A DNA stretch of 64,000 nt from Thunnus maccoyii (Eukaryota; Chordata; Actinopteri; Scombriformes; Scombridae). The position numbers were made by a program, and so were the translations under genes. A model generated the notes under the pieces. The model saw only the letters and a program-made list of their open reading frames with translations, was not told the DNA's origin and did not search any database. The DNA lies in assembly GCF_910596095.1 (NCBI RefSeq), contig NC_056553.1, forward strand, positions 120,001 to 184,000, in the 5' to 3' direction. Below, piece by piece: positions 23,344 to 36,378 of this stretch; position 1 is the stretch's first letter; each line of letters opens with the position of its first letter.

Positions 23344-23565
23344 CCATAGACTGTAAATGCACAGTGTTACCCAAGCAAGCAGCTAACAGATAGCAGCTAG
23401 CGTTAGGGTCAGCTCCACCCTCTCGTCCATATATGGTCACTTTTGGCTCCAAAAATCCAAGATGGCGACGGTCAAAATGCAAACTCGAGGCTTCAGAACA
23501 GGAGTCCACAAACCAACAGGTGACGTCACAGCGACTACATTCGTTATTTTTTTTACAATCTATGG
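23344..23565. mobile_element. MITE with CCATAGACTGTAAA inverted ends
   Basis: Ends CCATAGACTGTAAA and TTTACAATCTATGG are inverted repeats, with TTAA/ATTAA-like flanks. The interior has ccaagatggcgacgg, caaactcgaggcttc and ggtgacgtcacagcgac, a recognisable teleost MITE carrying an internal TGACGTCA. Confidence 0.85.
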
Positions 23566-24299
23566 CATTAACACATGTGACACAGCAACAGTAACTTTGT
23601 TAACAGGATCAGTCAGGATTTAAAGGTAATTCATTTTCTGTGTTCAGCTGTTAAACTGATTCATGCACTAAATGGAGTTTCAGTGTTTTAATTGCAGATG
23701 TGAACTTTTTAGCTGCTCAGCTGCTGAACCTGGGCCTCTTTCCTACTGGTCCATTTAAAGGGTCAATTCACCCCTTTTTCCTCCCATAACTCCCATAAAC
23801 ATAATTTTTCTACCCAAAATATGATGACCATGATTGCCCTGGTGCATCTTGCACCATTAAAACTGGAACTAAAACAACTCATTTAAAACTACTGAAAAGT
23901 TGTTAGTGATGATTGTTGAGTGTTTTTATGTCTTCAAAAATCTTTAAATGTCCTCACTAGAACCTCTCTGATGTTTCCCTGTAAGTTTGTTCCAACAAAC
24001 TCTCTAAATCACTGGTTTCAGCCTGATGAACATCACCTGTTCATGAGGAGATTTTATCCTTAACATCATTGACGCCCCCTAAAATCTCCATATAAGGCCC
24101 TGTGTGAGTTTCATTCTCAGAAAAAAGAAGAATAAGAAACCAGCAGACACATTTCTCAGTATCAGTAGTCGTATTAGAGGAGCTGAAATAATCAGAAAAT
24201 ATTAATCCAGTGGGAACACTTTGACATGAAGTTAGATGCTAGAAACATCTTTCTAAAGCAACGTGCTCCATGTCTAATATGAGAGGTGTCATGTTGTGG
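23566..24299. other. Spacer, no gene seen
   Basis: No exon-like or repeat structure recognised. Confidence 0.5.
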
Positions 24300-24540
24300 C
24301 AGTTCTCTTACCCCAGAAGAGGCCTGAGAACCAGGAGTCTGTTTCAGGAAGCAGGTTTAGTGAAAACTCTGAGTTTATTCACCCAGAGTTGAGGGAAATT
24401 CTGGGTTTTCAGTTTCAGAAAGAGAGCTAGCTTAAACTCTGGGTCAGTAACCATGGTAACTCAAACTCCAGGTGAGTTACCATGGTAACTGACTCTGTGA
24501 AGCTAACCTGCTTGCTGGCAGGTTTTCTCTCTGTTTCTTC
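24300..24540. mobile_element. Probable fish MITE fragment
   Basis: Contains gtctgtttcaggaagcagg, ctctgagtttattcacccag and ggtaactcaaactccag, a dispersed teleost repeat type. A related stretch lies near 41370-41480 (ggttaccatggtgattta). Ends not resolved. Confidence 0.4.
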
Positions 24541-25590
24541 TTCATTCATTCAGTCGTATCAAAGCTTGAAGCTCGTTCATTAGTGGAGCTTTACTTTCTG
24601 TCAGAATCTAAATCCTGGTTGGATATTAATTTGTTACTCAGGACTTTCTAAAGATTTTATGCATCAATCATTTCTTTGAACAGCAATTCAAATATTCCAC
24701 AGTGTGAATTGATCCTCAGCTCAGAATCAAACTCATGTCCTTCTGTTCATAACTCTGAGACTCTGACAGTTTGTTAGAGCAGCTGCTGGCCTCAAATCTT
24801 TATTACACATAATGTTTAATCTCAGTTTAAATTTAAACAATCTGTATGAAGCTTGAGATACGTGGGATCAATGAATAATGATCCCTATCAGTCTGTGACT
24901 GGTCCACTGATGGATCATCGTTCCTATAATATTGTAGATTATATGTTAATATTTCTGAGTGAGCAGCATCACTGAATGATGTTGAGCTGAGATACAAACA
25001 GACGTCTGAACATTTAAAATCTGCTGTATTTTAACCTCGACGCAAATCAGCAAACACATTATTATTGATCAGACTGTGAGCTACAGTCACCTCTCTGTGT
25101 CTTTGATCAATATATGTTTTAAATCTCTAACTATATTTTTCATCTTCAGTTGCTGCTTCCCGTGTTTTGTCCGTCAGATTAAAGCTGAACAAATATATTT
25201 AAAATGTAATGTAGCTGCAGCCTGATACACAGATTCCACTTTATCATCATTAAGGAAATGTAAGTCTGATAAATAATCAATTAATGGATGACACTGAACA
25301 AAACTTTATTGACACTTTTCCAGCTCGGACTCAGACTCTTTTGAAAAGATAAATGTGCATCGTCTGCATACACATGCATTAATATCTCTACGTTCACTTG
25401 ATTCACACGGGGGCTCTACCTTTTATTTACCTGTTGCCATGGTGACTCGTAGTATCGGAGCTCCATTGATGATGACTGTTTTCATTCATCATCATGAGTT
25501 GATTGAACTAACTCTCATCAGCTGTTCTGTCATCTCAGGTTCATCAGCTCAGAGTTCAGGTTAGTCAGAGTTTGATAAACCTGCTTTCTA
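24541..25590. other. Spacer, no gene seen
   Basis: AT-rich; nothing supported. Confidence 0.5.
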
Positions 25591-25593
25591 AAA

Positions 25594-28500
25594 CAGACCC
25601 GAACCAATTCAACCACGTAAAAACAGACCCGAACCAGTTCAACTACGTAAAAAACAGACCCGAACCAGTTCAACCACATAAAAACAGACCCGAACCAGTT
25701 CAACCACATAAAAACAGACCCGAACCAGTTCAACCGTGTAACACCAGACCCGAACCAGTTCAACTACGTAAAAAACAGACCCGAACCAGTTCAACCACGT
25801 AAAAACAGACCCGAACTAGTTCAACCACATAAAAACAGACCCGAACCAGTTCAACTACATAAAAACAGACCCGAACCAGTTCAACTACATAAAAACAGAC
25901 CCGAACCAGATCAACTACGTAAAAACAGACCCGAACTAGTTCAACCGCATAAAAACAGACCCGAACCAGTTCAACTATGTAAAAAACAGACCCGAACTAG
26001 TTCAACCACATAAAAACAGACCCGAACCAGTTCAACTACATAAAAACAGACCCGAACCAGATCAACTACGTAAAAACAGACCCGAACTAGTTCAACCGCA
26101 TAAAAACAGACCCGAACCAGTTCAACTATGTAAAAAACAGACCCGAACCAGTACAACTACATAAAAACAGACCCGAACCAGTTCAACCACTTAAAAAACA
26201 GACCCGAACCAGTTCAACTACGTAAAAACAGACCCAAACCAGTTCAACCGTGTAAAAAACAGACCCGAACCAGTTCAACTACGTAAAAACAGACCCAAAC
26301 CAGTTCAACCGTGTAAAAAACAGACCCGAACCAGTTCAACCACGTAAAAACAGACCCGAACCAGTTCAACCACATAAAAACAGACCCGAACCAGTCCAAC
26401 CACATAAAAACAGACCCGAACCAGTTCAACCACATAAAAACAGACCCGAACCAGTTCAACCACATAAAAACAGACCCGAACCAATTCAACTACGTAAAAA
26501 CAGACCCGAACCAGTTCAACTACGTAAAAAACAGACCCGAACCAGTTCAACCACGTAAAAACAGACCCGAACTAGTTCAACCACATAAAAACAGACCCGA
26601 AACAGTTCAACTACATAAAAACAGACCCAAACCAGTTCAACCGTGTAAAAAACAGACCCGAACCAGTTCAACCATGTAAAAAAACAGACCCGAACCAGTT
26701 CAACTACGTAAAACCAGACCCGAACCAGTTCAACCGCGTAAAAAAACAGACCCGAACCAGTTCAACCGTGTAAAAAACAGACCCGAACCAGTTCAACTAC
26801 GTAAAAACAGACCCAAACCAGTTCAACCGTGTAAAAAACAGACCCGAACCAGTTCAACCACGTAAAAAACAGACCCGAACCAGTTCAACTACGTAAAAAC
26901 AGACCCAAACCAGTTCAACCGCATAAAAAAACAGACCCAAACCAGTTCAACTACATAAAAACAGACCCGAACCAGTTCAACTACATAAAAACAGACCCGA
27001 ACCAGTTCAACTACATAAAAACAGACCCGAACCAGTTCAACCATGTAAAAACACAGACCCGAACCAGTTCAACTGCGTAAAACCAGACCCGAACCAGTTC
27101 AACCATGTAAAAACACAGACCCGAACCAGTTCAACCATGTAAAAACACAGACCCGAACCAGTTCAACCGTGTAAAAACAGACCCGAACCAGTTCAACCAT
27201 GTAAAAACACAGACCCGAACCAGTTCAACCACGTAAAAAACAGACCCGAACCAGTTCAACTGCGTAAAAACAGACCCGAACCAGTTCAACCACGTAAAAA
27301 ACAGACCCGAACCAGTTCAACCACGTAAAAACAGACCCGAACCAGTTCAACCACATAAAAACAGACCCGAACCAGTTCAACTACATAAAAACAGACCCGA
27401 ACCAGTTCAACCACATAAAAACAGACCCGAACCAATTCAACTACGTAAAAACAGACCCGAACCAGTTCAACTACGTAAAAAACAGACCCGAACCAGTTCA
27501 ACCACGTAAAAACAGACCCGAACTAGTTCAACCACATAAAAACAGACCCGAACCAGTTCAACCACGTAAAAACAGACCCGAACCAGTTCAACTATGTAAA
27601 AAACAGACCCGAACCAGTTCAACTACATAAAAGCAGACCCGAACCAGTTCAACCACTTAAAAAACAGACCCGAACCAGTTCAACTACGTAAAAACAGACC
27701 CAAACCAGTTCAACCGTGTAAAAAACAGACCCGAACCAGTTCAACTACGTAAAAACAGACCCAAACCAGTTCAACCGTGTAAAAAACAGACCCGAACCAG
27801 TTCAACCACGTAAAAACAGACCCGAACCAGTTCAACCACATAAAAACAGACCCGAACCAGTTCAACCACATAAAAACAGACCCGAACCAATTCAACTACG
27901 TAAAAACAGACCCGAACCAGTTCAACTACGTAAAAAACAGACCCGAACCAGTTCAACCACGTAAAAACAGACCCGAACTAGTTCAACCACATAAAAACAG
28001 ACCCGAACCAGTTCAACTACATAAAAACAGACCCAAACCAGTTCAACCGTGTAAAAAACAGACCCGAACCAGTTCAACCATGTAAAAAAACAGACCCGAA
28101 CCAGTTCAACTACGTAAAAACAGACCCGAACCAGTTCAACCACTTAAAAAACAGACCCGAACCAGTTCAACTACGTAAAAACAGACCCGAACCAGTTCAA
28201 CCGCGTAAAACCAGACCCGAACCAGTTCAACCACATAAAAACAGAACCAAACCACTTCAACCGCGTAAAAAACAGACCCGAACCACTTCAACCGCGTAAA
28301 AAAGAGACCCAAACCAGTTCAACCACGTAATAAACAGACCCGAACCAGTTCAACCGCGTAATAAACAGACCCGAACCAGTTCAACCGCGTAATAAACAGA
28401 CCCGAACCAGTTCAACTACATAAAAACAGACCCGAACCAGTTCAACTACATAAAAACAGACCCGAACCAGTTCAACCGCGTAAAACCAGACCCGAACCAG

Positions 28501-29290
28501 TTCAAGCGCGTAAAAAAACAGACCCGAACCAGTTCAACCACATAAAAACAGACCCGAACCAGTTCAACCACATAAAAACAGACCCGAACCAATTCAACTA
28601 CGTAAAAACAGACCCGAACCAGTTCAACTACGTAAAAAACAGACCCGAACCAGTTCAACCACGTAAAAACAGACCCGAACTAGTTCAACCACATAAAAAC
28701 AGACTCGAACCAGTTCAACTACATAAAAACAGACCCAAACCAGTTCAACCGTGTAAAAAACAGACCCGAACCAGTTCAACCATGTAAAAAAACAGACCCG
28801 AACCAGTTCAACTACGTAAAAACAGACCCGAACCAGTTCAACCACTTAAAAAACAGACCCGAACCAGTTCAACTACGTAAAAACAGACCCGAACCAGTTC
28901 AACCGCGTAAAACCAGACCCGAACCAGTTCAACCACATAAAAACAGAACCAAACCACTTCAACCGCGTAAAAAACAGACCCGAACCACTTCAACCGCGTA
29001 AAAAAGAGACCCAAACCAGTTCAACCACGTAATAAACAGACCCGAACCAGTTCAACCGCGTAATAAACAGACCCGAACCAGTTCAACTACATAAAAACAG
29101 ACCCGAACCAGTTCAACTACATAAAAACAGACCCGAACCAGTTCAACCGCGTAAAACCAGACCCGAACCAGTTCAAGCGCGTAAAAAAACAGACCCAAAC
29201 CAGTTCAACCGCGTAAAAAAATAGACCCAAACCAGTTCAACCACGTAAAAACAGACCCAAACCAGTTCAACCACCTACAATACAAAAACA
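25594..29290. repeat. 3.7 kb minisatellite, 30-32-nt unit (ACAGACCCGAACCAGTTCAA)
   Basis: About 120 copies by length of ACAGACCCGAACCAGTTCAA followed by a variable spacer (ccacataaaa, ctacgtaaaa, ccgcgtaaaa, ccgtgtaaaaa). Spacer variants form higher-order blocks: a block at about 27956-28500 recurs about 702 bp on, and the 26.19 kb block recurs near 27.65 kb. Confidence 0.97.
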
Positions 29291-29343
29291 GACAAAACAT
29301 TTTTACTTGGAGAAACAACCTCACAACGTCTCCTTAATAGTAA

Positions 29344-29368
29344 CGAACACACACACACACACACACAC
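29344..29368. repeat. (CA)n microsatellite
   Basis: ACACAC tract. Confidence 0.9.
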
Positions 29369-29438
29369 TGTGCAACATAACATGAAAGTGAACAGAGAGC
29401 TGCAGCTGTTCACTGCTGACAGAAACATCTGGCAGCAA

Positions 29439-29439
<1 letters not shown>

Positions 29440-29477
<38 letters not shown>
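29440..29477. repeat. (GAT)n microsatellite
   Basis: Twelve GAT triplets. Confidence 0.9.
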
Positions 29478-29661
29478 GACGTGAAAGTTTCAGGTCAGAC
29501 GAGAGTTTAGAAAGAAAGTCGCAGGATCATTCAGAATAATCGTGTCAACATTTCACCGACTACACACGCACGATGATGTTGATGATGAAGAGCAGATAAG
29601 ACGACATGTTTGACACAGACAACAACATGATGTCACTTTATACATTAGAGATGAGTTTTAC

Positions 29662-29830
29662 CTGTGCAGGTGACCAGACGGCTCCCTGATGAAGATGAAG
29701 ATGAGGATGAGATGAAGGCTGAATGCGTCCTCTGTGTCTGTCTGTTGTTCAGATGGATTATTGCTTTTTACTCTGACACATCAGGCCCCGCCCCCGCAGA
29801 TTAACGCGCCCCCCCCCCCTCCCCCGCTCC
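29662..29830 (-). promoter_or_regulatory. Candidate promoter and untranslated first exon, minus strand
   Basis: A GC-rich block with GC boxes (ggccccgcccccgc, 29785-29798) precedes, on the minus strand, a region ending CACCTGCACAG with donor GTAAAACTC (29661-29653). It could be an alternative upstream first exon of epb41l3. No coding content; tentative. Confidence 0.35.
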
Positions 29831-30249
29831 GGGGCATCACTCAGTCATGATGCGTTCAGGGGCTGCAGTGCATTGTGGAGCTTGTAGTGGTGAGAGGTGA
29901 TCAGTCAGCAGCTGTCCAGGTGTGACTCCTGCAGCTGACACATGTTGTCCAATCAGAGGCTGAGAACAGCGGCTGGTTTTACTACAAACATGCACTGAAC
30001 AGTTAATATCTGTTGTCGTGGAAACGGTTCTAAACAGGCAGACTGATGAGAGAAAACATCTGTTCACAGTGATGACACTGAGCATGCTCAGTATTGATCT
30101 GCACAGCCAACATGATTTAATGCTGTGTTCACTGGAGGTGGGAATTTCTGCTTTTACCACCTGATTGGTTGTAACAGAAACCAGTAAGTGCTGATGTTTT
30201 TATTATTTATGACCAGTCATCTTCACCTTTACTTATGTATATGATATAT
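29831..30249. other. Spacer, no gene seen
   Basis: Unremarkable sequence between the GC-rich block and the hAT element. Confidence 0.4.
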
Positions 30250-30344
30250 ATATATATTAGGAATGTGCAGAGAGCCCAGTATTTGTATCTGTATCTGTTT
30301 TTAGTACACTTTTAATTTTAGAAAATTAAAGTATTAAAGTTAAA

Positions 30345-30628
30345 GTATAAATCACAACTGAAGACTTTTCTGTTTGCCGCCTTTTATTAAACCAAATTTG
30401 AGGGTTAATATTTAACACTGCACTGTAACTTTTATTCTCCTATTTTTTCTGTCTTATTCTTTTTTAGCTTCTTTTTATTTCCTAATTTAACACTTTTTAA
30501 TTGTCTTTAAATGTCTTTTTACTTGTGTTGCTTTTATATTCTGTCTTGATGCCTTTTATGCTCTATGTAAAGCACTTTGAATTGCTTTGTTGTTGAAATG
30601 TGTTATACAAATAAACTTGCCTTGCCTT
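30345..30628 (+). mobile_element. LINE 3' tail inserted in the hAT element
   Basis: Contains gcactttgaattgctttgt, gtgttatacaaataaac and TTGCCTTGCCTTG repeats, the familiar teleost LINE tail. It is absent from hAT copy 2, and ttaaagtat is duplicated at its left side. Confidence 0.7.
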
Positions 30629-30654
30629 GTTATGATAAGTGTTCATGAATAAAC

Positions 30655-30740
30655 TATCTTATGACGTTGGTCCCCACACCGGGTCTCCAACTGGAGTCTC
30701 CCAGATCATAGACGACTGCGCTGACTACTGAGCTAAAACT
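30655..30740 (-). other. tRNA-like segment inside the hAT element
   Basis: On the minus strand GCTCAGTAGTCAGCGC resembles a box A and AGTTGGAGACCC a degenerate box B. A matching segment lies in copy 2 near 51990-52075. It is not a functional tRNA (no cloverleaf readable). Confidence 0.4.
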
Positions 30741-31264
30741 TTACTCATCGCCTCATTGAATACAGACCTCTACTTCTTTATTCACCCATAACACAGTGAC
30801 AGCACAGCGTGTAACGTGTAGAGAAACACCTCAAAGGTGATTTTTACTTTGCACTTTTCATTTATTGTCTATTTTTTACAACCTAACTTTGTGGAAAGGA
30901 GAAGAGGAACAACAGAATATGGAGAGTCTCTTGAGAGCACTTCATGTGTCAGTAGTTCAGCTTTATCTCTGGGGAACACCCCCAACTCCAGGACTGATGT
31001 CAAAATGTGGAAATGTGCGTCATGCAGCAGGTGGATGTGACTCCCCTCGTTGAGACCTGCTGATAGACGTCACAGCGGAGCAGAGGAGAGACACTGAGAT
31101 AGTGATGTACCGACCCGCGAGCTGATATCTGACATGTTTTTATTTTCTTCCCGAAAACAAATAAGTTAAAAATATTTGTATGAAACAAATATTTTTAAAA
31201 AAACTCCACTATTTGTGCTTTGCCAAATAACGTATTTGTATTCAGGCACACTCCTAATATATAT

Positions 31265-32099
31265 ATACCGTATGTGTACATACAGTATATGCAGTTTATT
31301 AGTACCTGTAATATTAATGTATTTGCACATCATTGCATTTTCAGACGAGCTTTGAAGGTCACATGATGTAGAGTTAATATTTCATTTGTGTTTGTGATGT
31401 GATTATTACGTCCTGATACTTTACCTTGTTAATCTTAATATTTGTTATATATTTCCGACAGTTAGAAATAAATAAAATAAATAAACTCTGATTTCAAAAG
31501 ATTTACACACAAAAGAGCCATGACGACATCTCTCTGATATACACTTGTTTATTTATAATATAATGCAGATAAGATGAGATCAACAGTTAAATAAAACTAG
31601 AATTATGTCCAACATGATTACATGAATTATAATATGTTTGATAAAACTGATTCATGATAATTAAAGGTGAAAGATCAATGACTGAAATAAACACTTGATA
31701 ATAAAATAACTGTGACAGTTTAGTGATGAATCTTCCTGAAGACCTGAGAATAAAGCCAAAACAATACAATCAATCATCATATTGATCAGTGGAATCTTTC
31801 ACATCCACGTGTTCCTATTGACCAATAACAAAGTTTTATAAAGCACACAGATTAATTTCACTGTGACAATGTATTCAATTAATAAAATGATGTCATTGGT
31901 AAATGTGATGTGATGTTGGTGGATTTGTTTCCAAATCTTTTGATTGACAGGAAGTTCAGAAACAGAAAACCAAACGTTAAATCAGAAATAAATCAGAATG
32001 TTGCTGCTTTAATAACTCACGTCTACTGCAGCTGTGGATCCATAACCAACCTGAAGTCCAGCATGGAGAGGCCAGCATGTGGTCTGGACTCTGGAGGAC
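31265..32099. other. Spacer, no gene seen
   Basis: AT-rich; nothing supported. Confidence 0.5.
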
Positions 32100-32340
32100 C
32101 AACGACCTGAGAGGGTTAGGGTTAGGGCACATCTGGTCTTCAACCAGCTCCCGCCTACCTGAACTCCTCCCTCCCGACGCCACCGCAGCTGGACTCTTCT
32201 CCTCTATAGTCCCCCGATGGTGGAACGATCCACAGAGTCCCTCTCCATCTTTAAGAAAAAGCTAAAGATCCAGCTGTTTCACGAACATCTCCGCACCTGA
32301 TGGACTGAAGAGAGAAAAAAATGAAATAAAATAAAATAAA
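32100..32340 (+). mobile_element. LINE ORF2 C-terminal fragment
   Basis: Encodes, with frame breaks, PRWWNDPQSPSPS and then in another frame SLSIFKKKLKIQLFHEHL. This is the RLWN-LP...SFKKRLKTHLF end of L2/CR1-type ORF2. It is followed by an AAATAAAATAAAA tail. Confidence 0.65.
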
Positions 32341-33418
32341 TCTGCTTCTATGCATCTCTCTGCGTTGCTTGCTGGCACCTACGACGTGGTCTGATGTCAA
32401 ATGAAGAAAGAGGAAGGAGAACATTCAGCAGGTTGTTGTTCCTGGTTTCCACCACTAGATGGAGACAGAACATTACTGATGAACAAGAAGCTGCAACATC
32501 TGTTAGAAATGAAAATCTGAAAAACATCAGATTCCTACTGAGAAACATGTCTGAGTTCAGGTTATAAATAAACCAGAGTAATTATAAACTCTCACACTGA
32601 GAGAATCCAGGACCAAACTGGAGAAGAAGGTGTCTGTTTGACATCAGCAGTAATATTTTAACCACTGAATCACTTTTAATCTAATTTAATACCTTTTCAT
32701 TTGTTCTGTGGTTCAGCCTTTCAAAAGCAAACAAAACTCCTGCTTCTAAAATCTTCATCAGGCAGTTTCATCAACATCATCATAACATTGTTGTTACACC
32801 ACAGTCATCATCATCTTCATCAATAACATCATCATCTTACTGAACATTTCTGACTTTGGTGACTCAGTAGAATAAAACAGTTTTTATAAAAACACACACT
32901 GCCTTTCACTTCAATCACATTTACTCTCTAAATGTTCCAGCTGTGGTTCTGAACTACATCTGGAACAAAAATAACAATAAAGCACAAAGCAGCAGGGTTC
33001 ATTCAACACCAATGACAAGCTTCAGTTTATGACACAAACGAACTGTGAACAAATACTCCGAGAGCTCAGTGACAGAATTACAACACAATATTACACCAGT
33101 ATTTACACAACGACAGCAGAGTCTGTAATGACATTCTGTACATTTTATAGACTGTATTGATTGATTGGAGAAAATAATCCATTGTCTCTGGTTCTTCCTC
33201 TGTTTCCTTGGTTCTAGACCATTTTAAGGACGAGTTCCTGCAACTAAATCTGGTCTCTGCTGAGGAGGTCTAAATCCAGGTTTAAGTACCTTTAGGGGTT
33301 AAAATCAGTGTTGTTTATTATGATTGGGCAGATGTGATGTAACTTTGACACAACTTATACCATTTATTTGTGATTGTATATATAATGTGTGAAGAGGCTG
33401 TGGGCACTAACTGGGTTA

Positions 33419-33449
<31 letters not shown>

Positions 33450-34495
33450 CTCAAATTCATGACATGGACACTAAATACATTTACCATTTCAATCATAATA
33501 TTTTTATGTTTATGTGAGAGGTCAATTGATATTTACAAGATTGTTTATGCTTATTATTTTTGTATTGGTTATCAGGGACCCCACAATTTACTTGAGTATA
33601 ATTCAATTTAATTCACTTAATAGATTAATTTAAAATTCTTTTCTCTGCAGGTTATGTTTATATTCCAAGATGCAGTGATCTGGCATGTTTTCCAGGATAA
33701 AGTGTTCATAATTTAATATTTTCTGCAGCATTAATCTGTGTTGTACGGTTTCCGCCACCAGGTTGTGTCTTTGAGTAAGATGAGAGTTTTGAAGCAGATG
33801 TAGTAGATGAACATATGAACAGACTTGGCGGTGCGCCCGTGTTCAGTCACCAGTCTGCTGTGGTAGGTTGATCCCTACTGAGCTCCATTAATGCCTTTTG
33901 TAACTTCATTTTCATTTTTCAATATGTTCTAATACTTCTAGACGTCAGAGGGAAATATTGTACTTTTCCTGCAGTACATTTATCTGACAGATTAAACACT
34001 GAATTATAATACGTACATAAAGTCTGAGGCAGTGCTCTTGAATCAACTTGAATTATATTTTTTTGCTTTAAAACGACAACATTTATTATAATTCAACATT
34101 ACAAGAAAATTGAAATGAACACAGATGAAGGAACACATGTTCCTGTGCTCACTGGGAGGACGGACACTGTGACAGATTTAAATGTGTTTGTTGATGCTGT
34201 TTCTTCATGTTGCTGAGCTGAACCATGCTGACTGGCTGCAGGGTGTTACCTCTACCTTTCTTCAAGTCTTCAAACATGAGTCAGCTGCTCGTAAACACTG
34301 AAACAGGTTTTTCCCGCTGTGTGTTCATACAGTTCATACTGTGGTGTCTTTCCTCTGCAGCTCACACACACCTAAAAACACTTGAATTAAAATGAATTCA
34401 GTCTGTTGCAGCTTCATATTAATGTCAGAATATGTTTACACAGAACCAGGACTTATTTAGAGGCATGTTAGTGAGGTGATCTGTTAGTGGTTGCA
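32341..34495. other. Spacer with one (CA)n, no gene supported
   Basis: (CA)n at 33419-33446. A short minus-strand open stretch around 33770-33870 is discussed under rejected items. Confidence 0.5.
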
Positions 34496-34968
34496 GCTCA
34501 CCTGAGAGTCAGCGACTCACCCGAGAGTCTGAGGCTCACCCGAGAGTCTGAGGCTCACCCGAGAGACTGAGGGTCACCCGAGAGTCTGAGGCTCACCCGA
34601 GAGTCTGAGGTTCACCCGAGAGTCTGAGGGTCACCCAAGAGTCAGCGACTCACCCGAGAGACCGAGGTTCACCCGAGAGACCGAGGCTCACCCGAGAGTC
34701 TGAGGTTGACCCGAGAGACCGAGGCTCACCCGAGAGTCTGAGGTTGACCCGAGAGACCGAGGCTCACCCGAGAGTCTGAGGTTGACCCGAGAGACCGAGG
34801 TTCACCCGAGAGACCGAGGCTCACCCGAGAGTCTGAGGTTGACCCGAGAGACCGAGGTTCACCCGAGAGACCGAGGCTCACCCGAGAGACCGAGGTTCAC
34901 CCGAGAGACCGAGGCTCACCCGAGAGTCTGAGGTTCACCCGAGAGACTGAGGCTCACCCGTTAGTCAT
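34496..34968. repeat. 19-nt minisatellite CTCACCCGAGAGTCTGAGG
   Basis: About 25 copies by length; variants alternate gtctgagg and accgagg, and gctc, gttc, gttg. Confidence 0.95.
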
Positions 34969-34992
34969 CAGCAGACATGTTCCTGCTGACCA

Positions 34993-35487
34993 AGGGTTAG
35001 GGTAACTAACCCTAACTAACCCTTAATAACCCTAACTAACCCGTAATAACCCTAACTAACCCTTAATAACCCTAACTAACCCGTAATAACCCGTAATAAC
35101 CCTAACTAACCCGTAATAACCCTAACTAACCCTTAATAACCCTAACTAGCCCTTAATAACTCTAACTAGCCCCAACTAACCCTTAATAACCCTTAATAAC
35201 CCCAACTAACCCTTAATAACCCTAACTAACCCTTAATAACCCTAACTAGCCCTTAATAACTCTAACTAGCCCCAACTAACCCTTAATAACCCTAACTAAC
35301 CCTTAATAACCCTTAATAATCCTAACTAACCCTTAATAACCCTTAATAACCCCAACTAACCCTTAATAACCCTTAATAGCCCTTAATAACCCCAACTAAC
35401 CCTTAATAACTCTAACTAACCCTTAATAACTATAACTAACCCTTAATAACTCTAACTAACCCTTAATAACTCTAACTAACCCTAACG
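34993..35487. repeat. Telomere-like minisatellite CCCTAACTAACCCTTAATAA
   Basis: About 20-nt unit built of CTAACCC, TTAATAA and CTAACTAA pieces. It directly abuts the previous array across a 24-bp bridge. Confidence 0.93.
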
Positions 35488-36070
35488 GTAACTAATGGTG
35501 ACTAATAATTGGCCAGTAGCGCCGCCTGGTGGCAGAACCACTGAACTGACTGTATACAGTCTGATGATGTCAGCACATGTTGTCTAAACACGATCTGCTA
35601 AACAAACACTGAACATCACGACTCTCCCTATAAACTTTATTGATCAGAACATCAGCAGTGAGACAGACCTGTATTATTGATCAGAATATGAGCAGTGAAA
35701 CACACAAGCCATCACTAAGTGCAACTAATGATTATGCTCACTATCAATGAATCTGATCAGTTTATTTTATCTACAAGATCAGTTATCTGAAAGTAAATAT
35801 TGAAACGTCCTGTTCTTCATTTTACTGTCACATGAAAAAAGAGCAGCAGCTGAGAAGATAAACGGATACTTTATTGATCCCAAAGTGAAATTAAAACTAA
35901 CAACAAATAATTCATAATAATCAATTATCAGAACAGTTGCTGAGTCATTTCCTGTCGCGTGATTGACTCCTTGATTCATCTCTGGTGCAGGCATCATTGA
36001 CGCGGACGGTTATACTTCTATTAATATAATAATTACTATAATGATTATACTTAAATCTCAGAGTGAGTGA
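35488..36070. other. Spacer upstream of zbtb14
   Basis: No exon seen; sequence turns GC-rich after 36090. Confidence 0.5.
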
Positions 36071-36078
36071 CATCATGA

Positions 36079-36378
36079 TGACGTCACACGGCTAGGTCCT
36101 GTGTACAGCATCAGGGCACGCGCCGCAGATCTGCGTACGTCACGTACTGTTGGACCATGTGACCAGCTCGTGCCCTCTCTCTGTGAGGCCCGAGCACAGG
36201 CGGAGGACGCATGCGCGAGAGGCAGTGATCCGTTTGGCCCGCGCCTGCGTGCCCTGCAGTGTCCGCGTGCCCTGTGCTCGTCCTCAGCAACAACAACAAC
36301 AACAACCGGACAGAGTTTACCGGCCGCCGGTGCGCTGACCCCCCTCGAGGAGCACCCTGACACTGGGCCGTAGTGACG
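36079..36378 (+). promoter_or_regulatory. zbtb14: zbtb14 CpG-rich promoter and untranslated exon 1
   Basis: A perfect CRE TGACGTCA (36079-36086) and an NRF1-like CGCATGCGCG (36208-36217) sit at the front of a CpG island running to about 37050. GTAGTGACG ends an untranslated exon at 36378, followed by a strong donor GTAAGTCC. The transcription start is not determinable, probably 36150-36300. A TATA box is absent, as expected for a CpG promoter. Confidence 0.75.

Larger units (their letters stand above)
30258..31256. mobile_element. Non-autonomous hAT-type element, copy 1 (999 bp)
   Basis: The left end TAGGAATGTGCAGAG and right end GGCACACTCCTA are imperfect inverted repeats. It is flanked by 8-bp ATATATAT on both sides (in an AT tract, so weak evidence alone). 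The same element recurs at 51817-53284 with the same internal blocks. This copy has a LINE tail insertion at about 30345-30628. Confidence 0.8.

Noticed and set aside
25530..28845. Minus-strand frames with VELVRVCFY repeats
   Set aside because: Frames through the 31-nt array, broken wherever the spacer length changes.
30655..30740. Functional tRNA gene
   Set aside because: Box A/B resemblance only; no readable acceptor stem or anticodon arm, and it lies inside a repeated hAT element.
32110..32130. Telomeric repeat (gagggttagggttagggc)
   Set aside because: Barely two and a half units inside a LINE fragment; too short to mean anything.
33770..33870. Minus-strand open stretch LVTEHGRTAKSVHMFIYYIC
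   Set aside because: Looks exon-like, but I recognise no family, the flanks lack convincing paired splice sites, and it does not fit epb41l3.
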